A stretch of DNA of 64,000 nucleotides. It comes from Cyrtodaria siliqua. Lineage: Eukaryota > Mollusca > Bivalvia > Adapedonta > Hiatellidae. Under the pieces are notes generated by a model. The model was not told the origin of the DNA. It worked only from the letters and a program-made list of their open reading frames with translations, and made no database searches. The stretch's first letter is position 1, and each line of letters starts with the position of its first letter. Made by a program: the position numbers and the translations under genes. Location of the stretch: contig JAWPHD010001324.1 in NCBI GenBank assembly GCA_037043455.1, positions 62,001-126,000 of the forward strand. The letters are read 5' to 3'. This document shows, in pieces, positions 23,848 through 34,332 of this stretch.

Positions 23848-24613
23848 CAGCGTTTTTTTTCACCATTTTGGGAATGGGTCCGTGGCCGGTCAAATTGGGA
23901 AAAAACACGCGATTTTTCTCAAAATTGGGAAAAAACACGCGTTTTTTTTCAGAATTGGGAAAAACGTTGTTTTTGTATTTTGTGAAATATTACATATTTA
24001 TTGATGATTTACATAATAGAATATTTTCACAACTGTAATGTTTCAAGTTTTTATTGTAATTCACTGTGTTGTTACAGAATAATTTCCCTGTTTTTGTTGT
24101 CCCTGAAAATGTTAAGTTCATTGTCATTTAGGGTTGCACCAGATTCTCTGCATATTCTCATGACCGAGGAAAGAGTTACCTGGGCCAGACGATTTCTGTT
24201 ATTCGTCCTTTATTTAGTATTAACCCATCGCTCACTGAGGCGCTTGTTACATAGTAGAATATACTAGCGGTAAAGCGTTTCGATAAAATACAAGTGGTAA
24301 AGCGTTTCTGCAACGCATAAACAACATGGCGTCGTCCTCGGGTGACGAGGCTGTGTTTTGCGTTTCAATTTACACAGAAAAGCAGAAGAAACGTACAACC
24401 CTGGTAAAAAACTTTATTAAGGAGATTAATCTAAAACAGAACCGGGAAGATCTATTACATCTGTGTATTGAGAATATCCCAGGAGAAAGATTGACGGAAA
24501 AACATCTTCGATTTGGGAATTTTTTAGTTGGAAATTGGGAAAAATGGTCATTTTTTTTCAATTAGGAATGGGGCCGTTTATCGGTCCCATTTATAAAAGG
24601 TAAAAAAACGCTG
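23848..24613. mobile_element. TIR element with CAGCG ends and 5-bp target duplication GACTT
   Basis: The left end CAGCGTTTTTTTTCACC and the right end (complement of AAAAAAACGCTG) are inverted. GACTT flanks both sides at 23843-23847 and 24614-24618. GGGAATGGGTCCG at the left corresponds to a GGGGCCG block near the right end. The 766-bp element contains a 79-codon open frame at 24326-24565. Confidence 0.8.
24326..24565 (+). CDS. Transposon-borne 79-codon ORF with good start context
   Basis: The ATG sits in an ACAACATGG context. The frame encodes a charged, soluble-looking peptide starting MASSSGDEAVFCVS, with a lysine-rich TEKQKKRTTLVKNF stretch and a leucine-rich LLHLCIENIPGERLTEKHL stretch. 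It runs out in the right terminal repeat of the element. I do not recognise the family. It may be a captured first exon or the remains of an element-encoded protein; no splice donor is obvious. Confidence 0.3.
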   Translation: MASSSGDEAVFCVSIYTEKQKKRTTLVKNFIKEINLKQNREDLLHLCIENIPGERLTEKHLRFGNFLVGNWEKWSFFFN

Positions 24614-25427
24614 GACTTTGTTGTATTACCAATATAAAAATAAAACAAATTATCAATTTCCTCTTAAGTAATTTAGAGGCATTTTATAAAGATCTAAATC
24701 TAGGCTTTAAGAGTTTAACTAAATTTTAAAAAGATTATTTTAAATCATGTGGATGCTAAAGCAAAATTATTATAAAATGCCTCTAAATCATTGAAATGAA
24801 ATGGATAATGTTTTATATTTTTGATGATAGTCATTTGTACTTAAAAGTCGTCATCAAAAACGTGTAAAAAGATCTACAGTCCAGGTTACATTTTTTCTTA
24901 CATTTTTACGTTAGCGTTAATTAACAATAAAGCTTCCTTACAAAGTTGTGCTTTTATATACGAAATAAACACGTGTCTACTGTCGACGGCTACACGCGCA
25001 AACAAATACATGTACATTGTACCAGGCAAATACTCACAAGGCTTTATTTAGTACACGTTGCTAACGGCCAGGTGATGTGATGACGTAGCGTGTACCGAGT
25101 TCATAAAGGAATGAACTACACACGTTTGTGTTACATGTTCATAACACAAGCACGTTCAAGTCATTTGTAAACGCGATGTTTTTAATATGGTGGTCAACAC
25201 TAATTGATAAGCGTACATATTTTTGAATTCTGAACAAACTTTTTTCATCAAAAATTAAATTAAGAAAGCGCGTGACATCTTGATAAAAAAATTGTTGCTC
25301 GCCAATAATAATGTATTTACGATATGCCACAGAGTTCTTTTCTTAGAGAAATTACGCAAAAATATTTAAGTTTTCCTTGGTTGTTGAGATATTCAAGTTC
25401 ACATAAACAACTTTTCCCGATAGTTTT

Positions 25428-28400
25428 TAGCTCTACTGATCAGAGATCAGCAGAGCTTATGCCGTGGTGCGGCGTCCGTCTGTCTGTCCGTCTGTCTGTA
25501 AACTTTTTTTTGTAGCGACTTCTCCTCTGAAACTACTGAATGGATTTTCATGAAACTTTACAGAAATGTTGCCCATGAAGTCTAGTTGATCCTAGCAAAA
25601 ATTCATGTTGATGTGAAATCCAAGATGGCCACCAGATCTAAAAATAGTTTTTTTAAAAACAAGTTTGTAGCGACTTCTTCATGAAAACTATAAGTGATAT
25701 TGATATGGGACTTTTTCTAAAATGATCAGCATGACATGATGTTGGTCCTTGTCGAAAATCGTTTTGATTCGACGTTAAACATGGCTGCCAGCGGCCATCT
25801 TTGTTTACATAGAGTTATATAATGAAAACTTGTAGCAAGTACTCCTCTGAAACTGCTTGACGGATTTTCATGAAACTTCACAGGAATGTTGCTCTTGATG
25901 TCTAATTGATCCTAGCAAAATTTCAGATGGCCGCCACGGCTAAAAATAAATTTTCAAAATACAAGTTTGTAGCGACTACTTCTTGAAAACTATAAGTGAT
26001 ATTGATATGGGACTTTTTCTAAAATGATCAGCATGACATGATGTTGGTCCTTGTCAAAAATCGTTTTGATTCAACGTTAAACATGGCTGCCAGAGGCCAT
26101 CTTTGTTTACATACAGTTATATAGTAAAAACTTGTAGCGACTACTCCTTTGAAACTACTTGACAGATTTTCATGAAACTTTACAGGAATATTGCTCTTAA
26201 TGTCTAATTGATCCTAGCAAAATTTCAGATCGGCCAGAAATTCAAGATGGCCGCCACAGCTAAAAATAGATTTTTAGCTCTACTGATCAGAGATCAGCAG
26301 AGCTTATGCCGTGGTGCGGCGTCCGTCGTCCGTCCGTCCGTCTGTCCGTTAACTTTTATTTGTAGCGACTACTCCTCTGAAACTACTGGATGGATATTCA
26401 TAAAACTTTACAGAAATGTTGCCCATGAAGTCTAGTTGATCCTAGCAAAAATTCATGTTGATGTGAAGTCCAAGATGGCCGCCAAAGCTAAAAATAGATT
26501 TTTTAAATTCAAGTTTGTAGCGACTACTTCTTGAAAACTATAAGTGATATTGATATGGGACTTTTTCTAAAATGATCAGCATGACATGATGTTGGTCCGT
26601 GTCGAAAATCGTTTCGATTTGACGTTAAACATGGCTGCCAGCGGCCATCTTTGTTTACATAGAGTTATATAATGAAAACTTGTAGCGACTACTCCTCTGA
26701 AACTACTTAACGGATTTTCATGAAACTTCACAGGAATGTTGCTATTGATGTCTAAATGATCCTAGCAAAATTTCAGGTCGGCCGGAAATTCAAGATGGCC
26801 GCCACGGCTAAAAATAAATTTTCAAAATACAAGTTTGTAGCGACTACTTCTTGAAAACTATAAGTGATATTGATATGGGACTTTTTCTAAAATGATCAGC
26901 ATGACATGATGTTGGTCCTTATCAAAAATCGTTTTGATTCGACGTTAAACGTGGCTGCCAGCGGCCATCTTTGTTTAAATAGAGTTATATAGTAAAAACT
27001 TGTAGCGACTACTCCTCTGAAACTACTTGACGGATTTTCATGAAACTTTACAGGAATGTTGCTCTTAATGTCTAATTGATCCTAGCAAAATTTCAGATCT
27101 GCCAGAAATTCAAGATGGCTGCCACAGTTAAAAATATATTTTTAAAAAATAAGTTTGTAGCGACTACTTCTTGAAAACTATAAGTGATATTGATATGGGA
27201 CTTTTTCTAAAATGATCAGCATGACATGATGGTTATCCGAGTCGAACATTATTTTGATTCGACATTAAACATGGCTGCCAGTGGCCAACTTTGTTTACAT
27301 AGAGTTATATAATGAAAACTTGTAGCGACTACTCCTCTGAAACTACTTGACGGATTTTCATGAAACTTCACAGAAATGTTGCTCTTGATGTCTTATTGAT
27401 CCCAGCAAAATTTCAGGTCGGCCGGAAATTCAAGATGGCCGCCATGGCTAAAAATAAATTTTCAAAATGCAAGTTTGTAGCGACTACTTCTTGAAAACTA
27501 TAAGTGATATTGATATGGGACTTTTTCTAAAATGATCAGCATTACATGATGTTGGTCCTTGTCAAAAATCATTTTGATTAGATGTTAAACATGGATGTCA
27601 GCGGCCATCTTTGTTTACATAGAATTACCTATATAATGAAAACTTGTAGCGACTACTCCTCTGAAACTACTTGACTGATTTTCATGAACTTCACAGGAAT
27701 GATGTCTAATTGATCCTAGCAAAATATCAGGTCGGCCGGAAATTCAAGATGGCCGCCACGGCTAAAAATAATTTTTCAAAAAGCAAGTTTGTAGCGACTA
27801 CTTCCTGAAATCAAAATCAATCAGTAGAGCTTCAAGGTCATTGACCTCTTGTTAAAAAAGAAGTTTGTAGCGACTACGTCTTGAAAACTATAAGTGATAT
27901 TGATATGGGACTTTTTCTACAATGATCAGCATGACATGATGGTTATAAGAGTCGAACATTATTTTGATTCGACGTTAAACATGGCTGCCAGTGGCCATCT
28001 TTGTTTACATAGAGTTATATGATGATAACTTGTAGCGACTACTCCTCTGAAACTACTTGACGGATTTTCATGAAACTTCACAGGAATGTTGCTCTTGATG
28101 TCTAATTGATCCTAGCAAAATTTCAGGTCGCCCGGAAATTCAAGATGGCTGCCATGGCTAAAAATAGATTTTCAAAATACAAGTTTGTAGCGACTACTAC
28201 TTGAAAAAGTCTATAAGTGATATTGATATTGGACTTTTTGTAAAATGATCAGCATGACATGATGTTGGTCCTTGTCAAAAATTGTTTTGATTCAACGTTA
28301 AACATGGCTGCCAGCAGCCATCTTTGTTTACATAGAGTTATATAGTAAAAACTTGTAGCGACTAATCCTTTGAAACTACTTGGCAGATTTTCATGAAACT

Positions 28401-28892
28401 TTACAGGAATGTTGCTCTTAATGTTTAATTGATCCTAGCAAAATTTCAGATCGGCCAGAAATTCAAGATGGCCACCACAGCTAAAATTAGATTTTTTAAA
28501 AAAGGAGTTTGTAGCGACTAGGTCTTGAAAACTATAAGTGATATTGATATGGGACTTTTTGTAAAATGATCAGCATGACATGATGGTTATCAGAGTCAAA
28601 CATTATTTTGATTCGACGTTAAACATGGCTGTCAGTGGCCATCTTTGTTTACATAGAGTTATATAATGAAAACTTGTAGCGACTATTCCTGTGAAACTAC
28701 TTGACGGATTTTCATGAAACTTCACATGAATGTTGCTCTTGATGTCTAATTGATCCTAGCAAAATTTCAGGTCGGCCGGAAATTCAAGATGGCCGCCACG
28801 GCTAAAAATAATTTTTCAAAAAACAAGTCTGTAGCGACTACTTCCTGAAATCAAAATCAATCAGTAGAGCTTCAAGGTCATTGACCTCTTGT
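25428..28892 (+). mobile_element. Tandem-core element, family A (outer)
   Basis: The head AGCTCTACTGATC...GATCAGCAGAGCT forms a 13-bp hairpin stem with one mismatch, then ATGCCGTGGTGCGGCGTCCG and a (CTGTCCGT)n microsatellite. The core units follow. The tail CAGTAGAGCTTCAAGGTCAT continues into TGACCTCTTGT. The tail holds the inverted partner of the head (CAGTAGAGCT) and a terminal hairpin (AGGTCA/TGACCT) directly before CTTGT. Another copy of the family is inserted at 26275-27852. Confidence 0.8.
26275..27852 (+). mobile_element. Tandem-core element, family A (inner, nested)
   Basis: It has a complete head (TAGCTCTACTGATCAGAG) and a tail ending TGACCTCTTGT. It interrupts the outer core between AAAAATAGATTTT and AAAAAAGAAGTTTG. 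In intact core units these are adjacent (ATAGATTTTTAAAAAA), so it inserted between T and A with no visible target duplication. Confidence 0.8.
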
Positions 28893-29975
28893 TGTTATTG
28901 TTCACCAGGGCCTTCAGTTCAGGAAACAGAAATTCTTATAATTAGTATGGTGCCCCGATGCAGCTTTTTTAAATTAGCGCCGTTCAGGATTGTATTCACT
29001 TTTTGATTATGTTGGATATAATTATTGACGAAGTTGTGATACAAACTATACAAGATAAAACAATAAACAATTTGAATTTGACCTTTAAAATTTACTGAAT
29101 TTACAGAGATCTAAGAAATAATGGCTTTATACATGTATAATTTGCGTTTCTGCCGTTTACAACGATGTTGGCTAAATGAAACATGAAAAGTTAGAGTAAA
29201 CACAATTATTTTAAAACAACTATTTCGCAATTAAAAATAAAAACTATAAACATCCAGTCAGTTAAATCGCCGTGAAACCCCGGCGAGTTCTCACTGGGAT
29301 TCTCCGCGATGATGACCGAGAATCCCCATATTTCAATCGCGGTGGATAAAATTTACCATCGCCGCAGTGGAATAAAATCGCCGCGATGAGTGAATTGTCG
29401 GAATTGTGGGATTTTTTACTTCTTTAATTGTCAGTCAATCGCCAGGTTTTTATTGCATGCAATTTACAAACTAATTTGCACCTCGGGAAAAGGAGACACA
29501 ATCTCCTCCCATAATGCCCCTTGGCCATCCAATCAAATGTTTTCCAGTCATGTCCGAGTGAATAAATTATTGACGTAACATTGTTATTATCCAATCAAAG
29601 TGTACCCTAGTATTAAAACAACTAATGAATATTAATGAGTTATGCATGAAGGTAACTAATCTGTCAATCGATCTGGTCCGATCACCCGTGGTGTCTAAAC
29701 ACCTTGTTAATTGGTGTTATTATCGACGCGTGGCGGTATAATCTTATCTGACTAATTAGCTGGGAACACAGGATTTTATGATATGGATAAGAGCTAAAAT
29801 CTGTTTTTTTGCCGGGCTATTTCAAAAGAAAATTTGCAGTAGCCCGCCGGACGCGAGATAGAAAAAAATGGTAGTCCGGATCTCGACTTTTGGTAGCCCG
29901 CGGGCTCCAGGCAGAGGATTTGTCGGACCTTGGACTCTGAAACGACTTGACAGATCAAGAGCTTGAAGGTCATTG

Positions 29976-30332
29976 ACCTCTTCTTGAAGGAGTTCTGGCC
30001 TTTTTATAGTTTGAAGACTAGATCTACTGGCTGGATACCCCTGGCTGATTTCAGCGAAACTAGGCAAGGACGATCAGTACCAAGCCTAGTTGCTCATGTT
30101 CTGGTTAAATGATTTTTGGCAGAGTTATGGACCTTTAAATGTTTTGATACACAAACATTGTCCAGTCAAGTTCTCCTGAACCCATGGCCGGATTTCAACA
30201 AAAGTTCGCAGGGATGATCAGTACCTAGCCTAGTTGCACATATCATTGCAAAAAAAAAAAAGAATATTTAAAAAAAAAAGTTGAACCCATGAACCAAGGT
30301 TTCTTATGGAGATAAAAATAATAAAAATAAAA
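29976..30332 (+). repeat. Tandem-core repeat family D, decayed
   Basis: Two units contain ACGATCAGTACCAAGCCTAG and GATGATCAGTACCTAGCCTAG. They also carry the GGCAGAGTTATGGACCTTTA and GTTCTCCTGAACCC blocks of family D. Confidence 0.6.
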
Positions 30333-30377
30333 AATCCTCCAGTGAGATTTGAACCCACAACCGCTGGGGTTTCCAGT
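30333..30377 (-). repeat. tRNA-like fragment (SINE remnant)
   Basis: On the minus strand, GTTGTGGGTTCAAATCTCAC matches the T-arm and B-box of a tRNA (GGTTCAAATC). No A-box half is present, so this is a remnant and not a tRNA gene. Confidence 0.4.
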
Positions 30378-30639
30378 TTACATTACCAAATATTGAAAAA
30401 GGGCCATAACCATGTATTATCTAGGTAGTAATATCTTCGCCAGTATTTTTTATCATATTAAAAGTGTTTTTTCATTAACAAAAATAAGGTCATTAATAAT
30501 AATAATAAAAAAAGGTTTTGCCTACCTACCTACCCTACTTTTGTTGAAGCCGTTAGCGGAAACAAACCTTTTTTTTTTTTGCCTAACCAACAGGCAATTG
30601 ACAATAACATTGATCATCACCTTCGAGAAGTAGTTGAGA

Positions 30640-30960
30640 AAACATTTAACCTAGTTTTGGCTTGGGTGTAATCTCTTGATTAAATTTACGCACAGCTTCC
30701 GTAATGTTCTCAACGGAATACATGTTTGTTTACAAGTATTGTAACTTAGTAACCGGTGTGCATGTTCGCTAAAATACATTTTTGTACCCGGATACTGTTT
30801 TTCACACTTTTTTCCTATATTATGAACAAAGCAAGTTTGCAATGTTGGCCTAAAAAATATTTAACCAAAAAATTAAACTTAGCTGCATTTCAGCTATAAA
30901 TGTGTGTGTTGGCAGTGATTACTTTAACAGAAAGGGGAAGTGACCACTGGGGGAGTTTGA
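30640..30960 (-). repeat. Dispersed repeat R2, uninterrupted inverted copy
   Basis: The reverse complement matches 3441-3510 joined to 3917-4175 and gives the empty site for the insertion at 3511-3916. The repeat is non-coding. Confidence 0.75.
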
Positions 30961-30969
30961 TCAGTGTCT

Positions 30970-31620
30970 TGTTCCGTATGAATGATTTTTGGCGAAGTTG
31001 TGGCCCTTTAGAGGCTTTATAATACACAAACTTTGTCCGGAGTAATTCTTTTGAACCCCAGGCTGGATTTCAACGAAACTTAGTAGGGATGATCTGTACC
31101 AAGCCTAGTGTTTGGAATTGGCTGAAAATTTATGATCGATCATCGGAATATGTTACTGACCGATGATCGATCATTAATCGATTTAACATGGCTGCTGTAG
31201 ACAAGCAGACTAAAATGAAGAAAAGAATCAATTTTCAGCTATGTTCTGGTAATAAAGGAACTAAATGAAACTGACCAACATATATTTTAAAAATAAGTTT
31301 TGATACTCACTATAAAGATGTGATTACTTGTTGCAAAATTATAACTCATTTTATTTTCTTGTATATTTTAGTATAAGAGAATGAAATAAGCCATAATTTT
31401 CAACAACCGAGTAAAGTCGATCATGAAAAATTGTAATTGATTAATCAGAATCAAAGGCATAACTGATCAATAATCAATCAAATCGATTATTATCGATTAT
31501 TATGAACAACACTAACCAAGTCTAGTTGTGCATATCATCGTGGATTTGGTGGATTTATTGCCCTTTCCCCCCGGGTAGGGGAGACATCTGTTTCTACTAA
31601 AAACAACCTGTAGTTTGTAC
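30970..31620 (+). repeat. Tandem-core family D unit and tail, split by an hAT-like insertion
   Basis: Family D motifs (GGCGAAGTTGTGGCCCTTTA, GATGATCTGTACCAAGCC) run to 31105 and resume at 31515 with GTCTAGTTGTGCATATCATC. The tail contains GGGTAGGGGAGA and CTACTAAAAACAACC. It matches the tail of the other family D array near 61490-61535. Confidence 0.65.
31106..31514. mobile_element. Short hAT-like TIR element
   Basis: The ends TAGTGTTTG and CAACACTA are inverted. The flanks ACCAAGCC (31098-31105) and ACCAAGTC (31515-31522) are an 8-bp target duplication with one difference. Both termini are rich in GATCGAT/ATCGATT motifs. The 409-bp element is non-coding. Confidence 0.65.
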
Positions 31621-31964
31621 TTGATTTTAATAAATATAATAAAAAAAATCTCAATCTTAATTATAAACAGAATGCAGCATGCATGCAATCTGGAAATATT
31701 GATATCCAATACATTAAAGAAATAAGGCATACTCTTTCATGGGCATGAGTCCAGGTCATACATATTTCATGTAGGGTCGTTAACCCCTACATAGCTTTAG
31801 ATAATGGGTTGAATGATCAATCTTAATATGTTTATGTATCATTGATGAAATGTGTGTTGTGTCCAAATTCAAGGTCTGACACATGTTCAAGCCTCAAGAT
31901 CATGAACTTTTCATGTCCTGTTAATCGACCATTGCTCAAACTGATTCAGATAATATTAGTTTTA

Positions 31965-32640
31965 TTGTGTCGCCTTCGTAGCATGACAGACACTTAGGGA
32001 TCACTTTGTCTGTCATCGTCCGTCATGCCTGCAATCTAACCTTGACCATAACAAGTATGTGACATCTGTTCATGAAACTTTACACACATCTTCATCTAAA
32101 CAAATGGAATGTTGTTACACATGTCCAATGACTTCCATTTTGGCAGAGTTATGCCCCTTTTCATAAACTTTAACATGCAACTTACCAAGCTTAAAACTGG
32201 TCACAACTTCAGAAGTATGTGACCGATGTTCATGAAACTGCACACACACATTCATTTTACCACACAGAATATTGTTAACCACGACCAGTTACTCTGACTT
32301 CCATTTCGGCAGAGTTATGCCCCTTTTCATAAAACTTTTACAATGCAACCTAATCAGCCTCATAACTGGCCTTAACTTGAAAAGTATGTGACCTATGTTC
32401 ATGAAACTTCACACACATCTTTATCTTTATAACCAAAGGAATGTTGTAACACGTCCAATAAATGACTTTCATTTTGGCAGAGGTATGCCCCTTTTCATAA
32501 AAATGCAACCTAACCTAGCTCAATAGCCTCACTACTATTGACCTATGGTCATGAAACTTTATAGAGTGCTTTCGTATTAATTATCAAATGCAGATGTAAG
32601 CCCCTTTTCATAAACTTTAACACTTAAAGAAAAACCCAAT
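31965..32640 (+). repeat. Tandem-core repeat family G, about three units
   Basis: The array starts with a TGTCTGTCATCGTCCGTC microsatellite. Units contain AAGTATGTGACATCTGTTCA, a CATGAAACTTTACACACATC block, and GGCAGAGTTATGCCCCTTTT. No protein is encoded. Confidence 0.7.
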
Positions 32641-32754
32641 ATTTTGGTACATGCAGGCGATAATGTGGGTGTTGGTATACATGTACATAATTTGGCTTGA
32701 ACTGTTCATTCGATTAGTCATAAAATGGTTAGTATGACAATGTGTGTGTGTGGT

Positions 32755-32783
32755 GGGGGTGGCGGGGATGGATGGGGGAGGGG
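32755..32783 (+). other. Potential G-quadruplex motif
   Basis: Four G-runs of four or five bases are separated by 4-, 6- and 1-base loops. The motif lies next to a (TG)n run and fits the G4 consensus. No associated gene was identified. Confidence 0.5.
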
Positions 32784-32879
32784 CATATCTATATGTAAAT
32801 GTATGATTATGCGGGGTTGGGGGCAGGGACTTATTATTATTATTATAATAATTATGTAAATTTATGGTTATATGATATG

Positions 32880-33183
32880 TTAGGCCAAAAAAAAATACCT
32901 GTGTTTCTGGTGGCTCGACCGACCCTATTTTCCTAAAACTTTTTATGAAAAAAAAAAAAATGTTCTGAACAATGATTTATCACAATATATCGAGGTAAAC
33001 TGACATCACAGAGAAACTTTCAGTTGTATCATCAACTTGTATGGGGTTTATGAGATAAAAACATGTAGAAATTCTCAAAATATCCTGCTCCGAGAAAAAA
33101 AAAAAAAAAAAAAGCCTACCTTCCGATCCTAATTTTTTACAGCATGCAATAGGAAACACACCTATTTATTTTTTTTGGCCTTA
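32880..33183 (+). mobile_element. MITE of the TTAGGCCAAAA family, copy 2
   Basis: The left end TTAGGCCAAAAAAAAATA and the right end (complement TAAGGCCAAAAAAAATAAA) are inverted, followed inward by CCTGTGTTTC or GGTGTGTTTCC. It is the best-preserved of three copies, about 304 bp, and non-coding. Confidence 0.7.
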
Positions 33184-33294
33184 TTGTAAACATGAATAGA
33201 ATTGGATTTTATAGTCGCACCAACAGCTAAGAATCAGTGATGATGTGCATCTAGATCTTGTTTGTAAAATGACTATTTGCTTTCTTTTTCACAG

Positions 33295-33440
33295 AGTACA
33301 ATTAGTGAAAGAAACGTGGGTCATCTGCAGGGAGCAAGGCGAGTGCCTGAGCAAGGCGAGTGCCTTATTAAGCTATACTGTTTTGCAGCGTCGTTGTAAA
33401 TCTATAAGAAGAAGAAAAAACGATGGAGTCTCTGCAAAAG
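33295..33440 (+). CDS. Candidate internal or first exon of the ataxin-7-like gene (low confidence)
   Basis: The 146-bp segment is preceded by a strong acceptor (TTTCTTTTTCACAG) and followed by a donor (AAAG|GTGAGG). One frame is open throughout: VQLVKETWVICREQGECLSK, then a basic stretch with RRCKSIRRRKNDGVSAK. It ends with one base of the next codon. That is the phase needed to join the exon at 41112 (G plus AA gives Glu). A 17-bp tandem duplication (GAGCAAGGCGAGTGCCT twice) lies inside. Because 17 is not a multiple of three, the upstream and downstream parts would not share a frame without it. Alternatively only the last 18 bases code, from an ATG at 33423 (MESLQK). No known domain is visible. 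Confidence 0.35.
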
Positions 33441-33479
33441 GTGAGGAATCTTTGACAATCTGCTAAATAATGTTATTCC

Positions 33480-34260
33480 CAGTTTGCATCGACAGGAATA
33501 TGAAGTTAAGTATATATGGACACTAATTACACTTCCTCTTATTGCCTTCTTTTTTCTGTGAAGTTTCAATGCAGTCCCTTAAGTAGTTAAAGTTATGCTT
33601 CGGACAAGAATTCTAAGTATAAAATTTCAAACGGCAGTTACTCTAGTTTGAATAAAGACAGTTACGGTTCTCGCACTTTGCGTTTCCTCTTATTGCCCTC
33701 TATCATTGTGTGAAGTTTCAATGCAGTACCTTAAGTACTTTGAAGCTATGCTTCAGACAGAATTATAAGTATAAAATAACAAAGGGTGATAACTCTAGCT
33801 TGAATGAAGACAGAGTTACGGTTATTGCACTTCGCACCTTGTCTAATCTGTGTGTGAAGTTTCAGTACAGTCCCTTAAGTAGTAAAGTTACGCTCCGGAC
33901 AAAAATTCCAAGTATTGAATTACAAGGCAATAACTCCAGTTTGAATGCAGAGTTACAGTTTTTGCGCTCTGCACTTTCTCTCATTGCCCTCTATCATTGT
34001 TTGAAGTTTCATTGCAATCCCGTAAGTAGTTTTGAAGTTATGCTCCGGACAAGAAGGGCAATAACACGAGTTTAACTCTAGAGTTAAAGTTCTTGCGCTT
34101 TGCACTTCCTATCATTGTGTGAAGTTTCAATCCAATCTTAATTAGTTTCGAAGTTATTCTCTGGACAAGAAAGTGTGACAGACTGACGGACAAAGTGCCG
34201 ATTAAATTTTGGGGGAGCATAAAACGGCTAATGGGACTGCAATGAAACTTCACACAATGC
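33480..34260 (+). repeat. Tandem-core repeat family E, about four units
   Basis: Units contain GTGAAGTTTCAATGCAGTCC, the CTTAAGTAGTTAAAGTTATG block, CTCCGGACAAGAATT and CTTCCTCTTATTGCC. Related units occur at 36790-36840 and 58620-58930. Confidence 0.7.
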
Positions 34261-34332
34261 TAAAGGGCAGTGACTGAAAGTTCAGAGATCTATAACCAAT
34301 CTTCATTCAAATTATTGCCTTTTGTTTGTAAT

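Larger units (their letters stand above)
23662..29932. mobile_element. Large TIR element with CAGGGTCCGACAAATC ends, containing nested elements
   Basis: CAGGGTCCGACAAATC at the left is matched by GATTTGTCGGACCTTG at the right. Each end carries several GTAGCCC/GGGCTAC motifs. The element's own sequence is 23662-23847, 24614-25427 and 28893-29932. The rest is the TIR element at 23848-24613 and the tandem-core element at 25428-28892. The target duplication is not clear because the flanks are degenerate repeat sequence. No transposase was recognised. Confidence 0.65.
22121..29975 (+). mobile_element. Tandem-core element, family A, split by a 6.3-kb insertion
   Basis: The degenerate head TAGCTCGACTGCTTATGCTG with a GTCCGTCTGTCCGTCC microsatellite starts at 22121. 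Family A core units run to 23661. After the transposon 23662-29932 the core resumes in register (CTCTGAAACGACTTGACAG) and ends with the tail GAGCTTGAAGGTCATTGACC, then CTCTTCT. The resumption shows that the tandem-core element was there first. Confidence 0.7.

Noticed and set aside
25428..28892. Regular repeats that might be read as a CRISPR array
   Set aside because: Units are about 160/320 bp, lack short conserved repeats with unique spacers, and sit in animal DNA with no cas genes.
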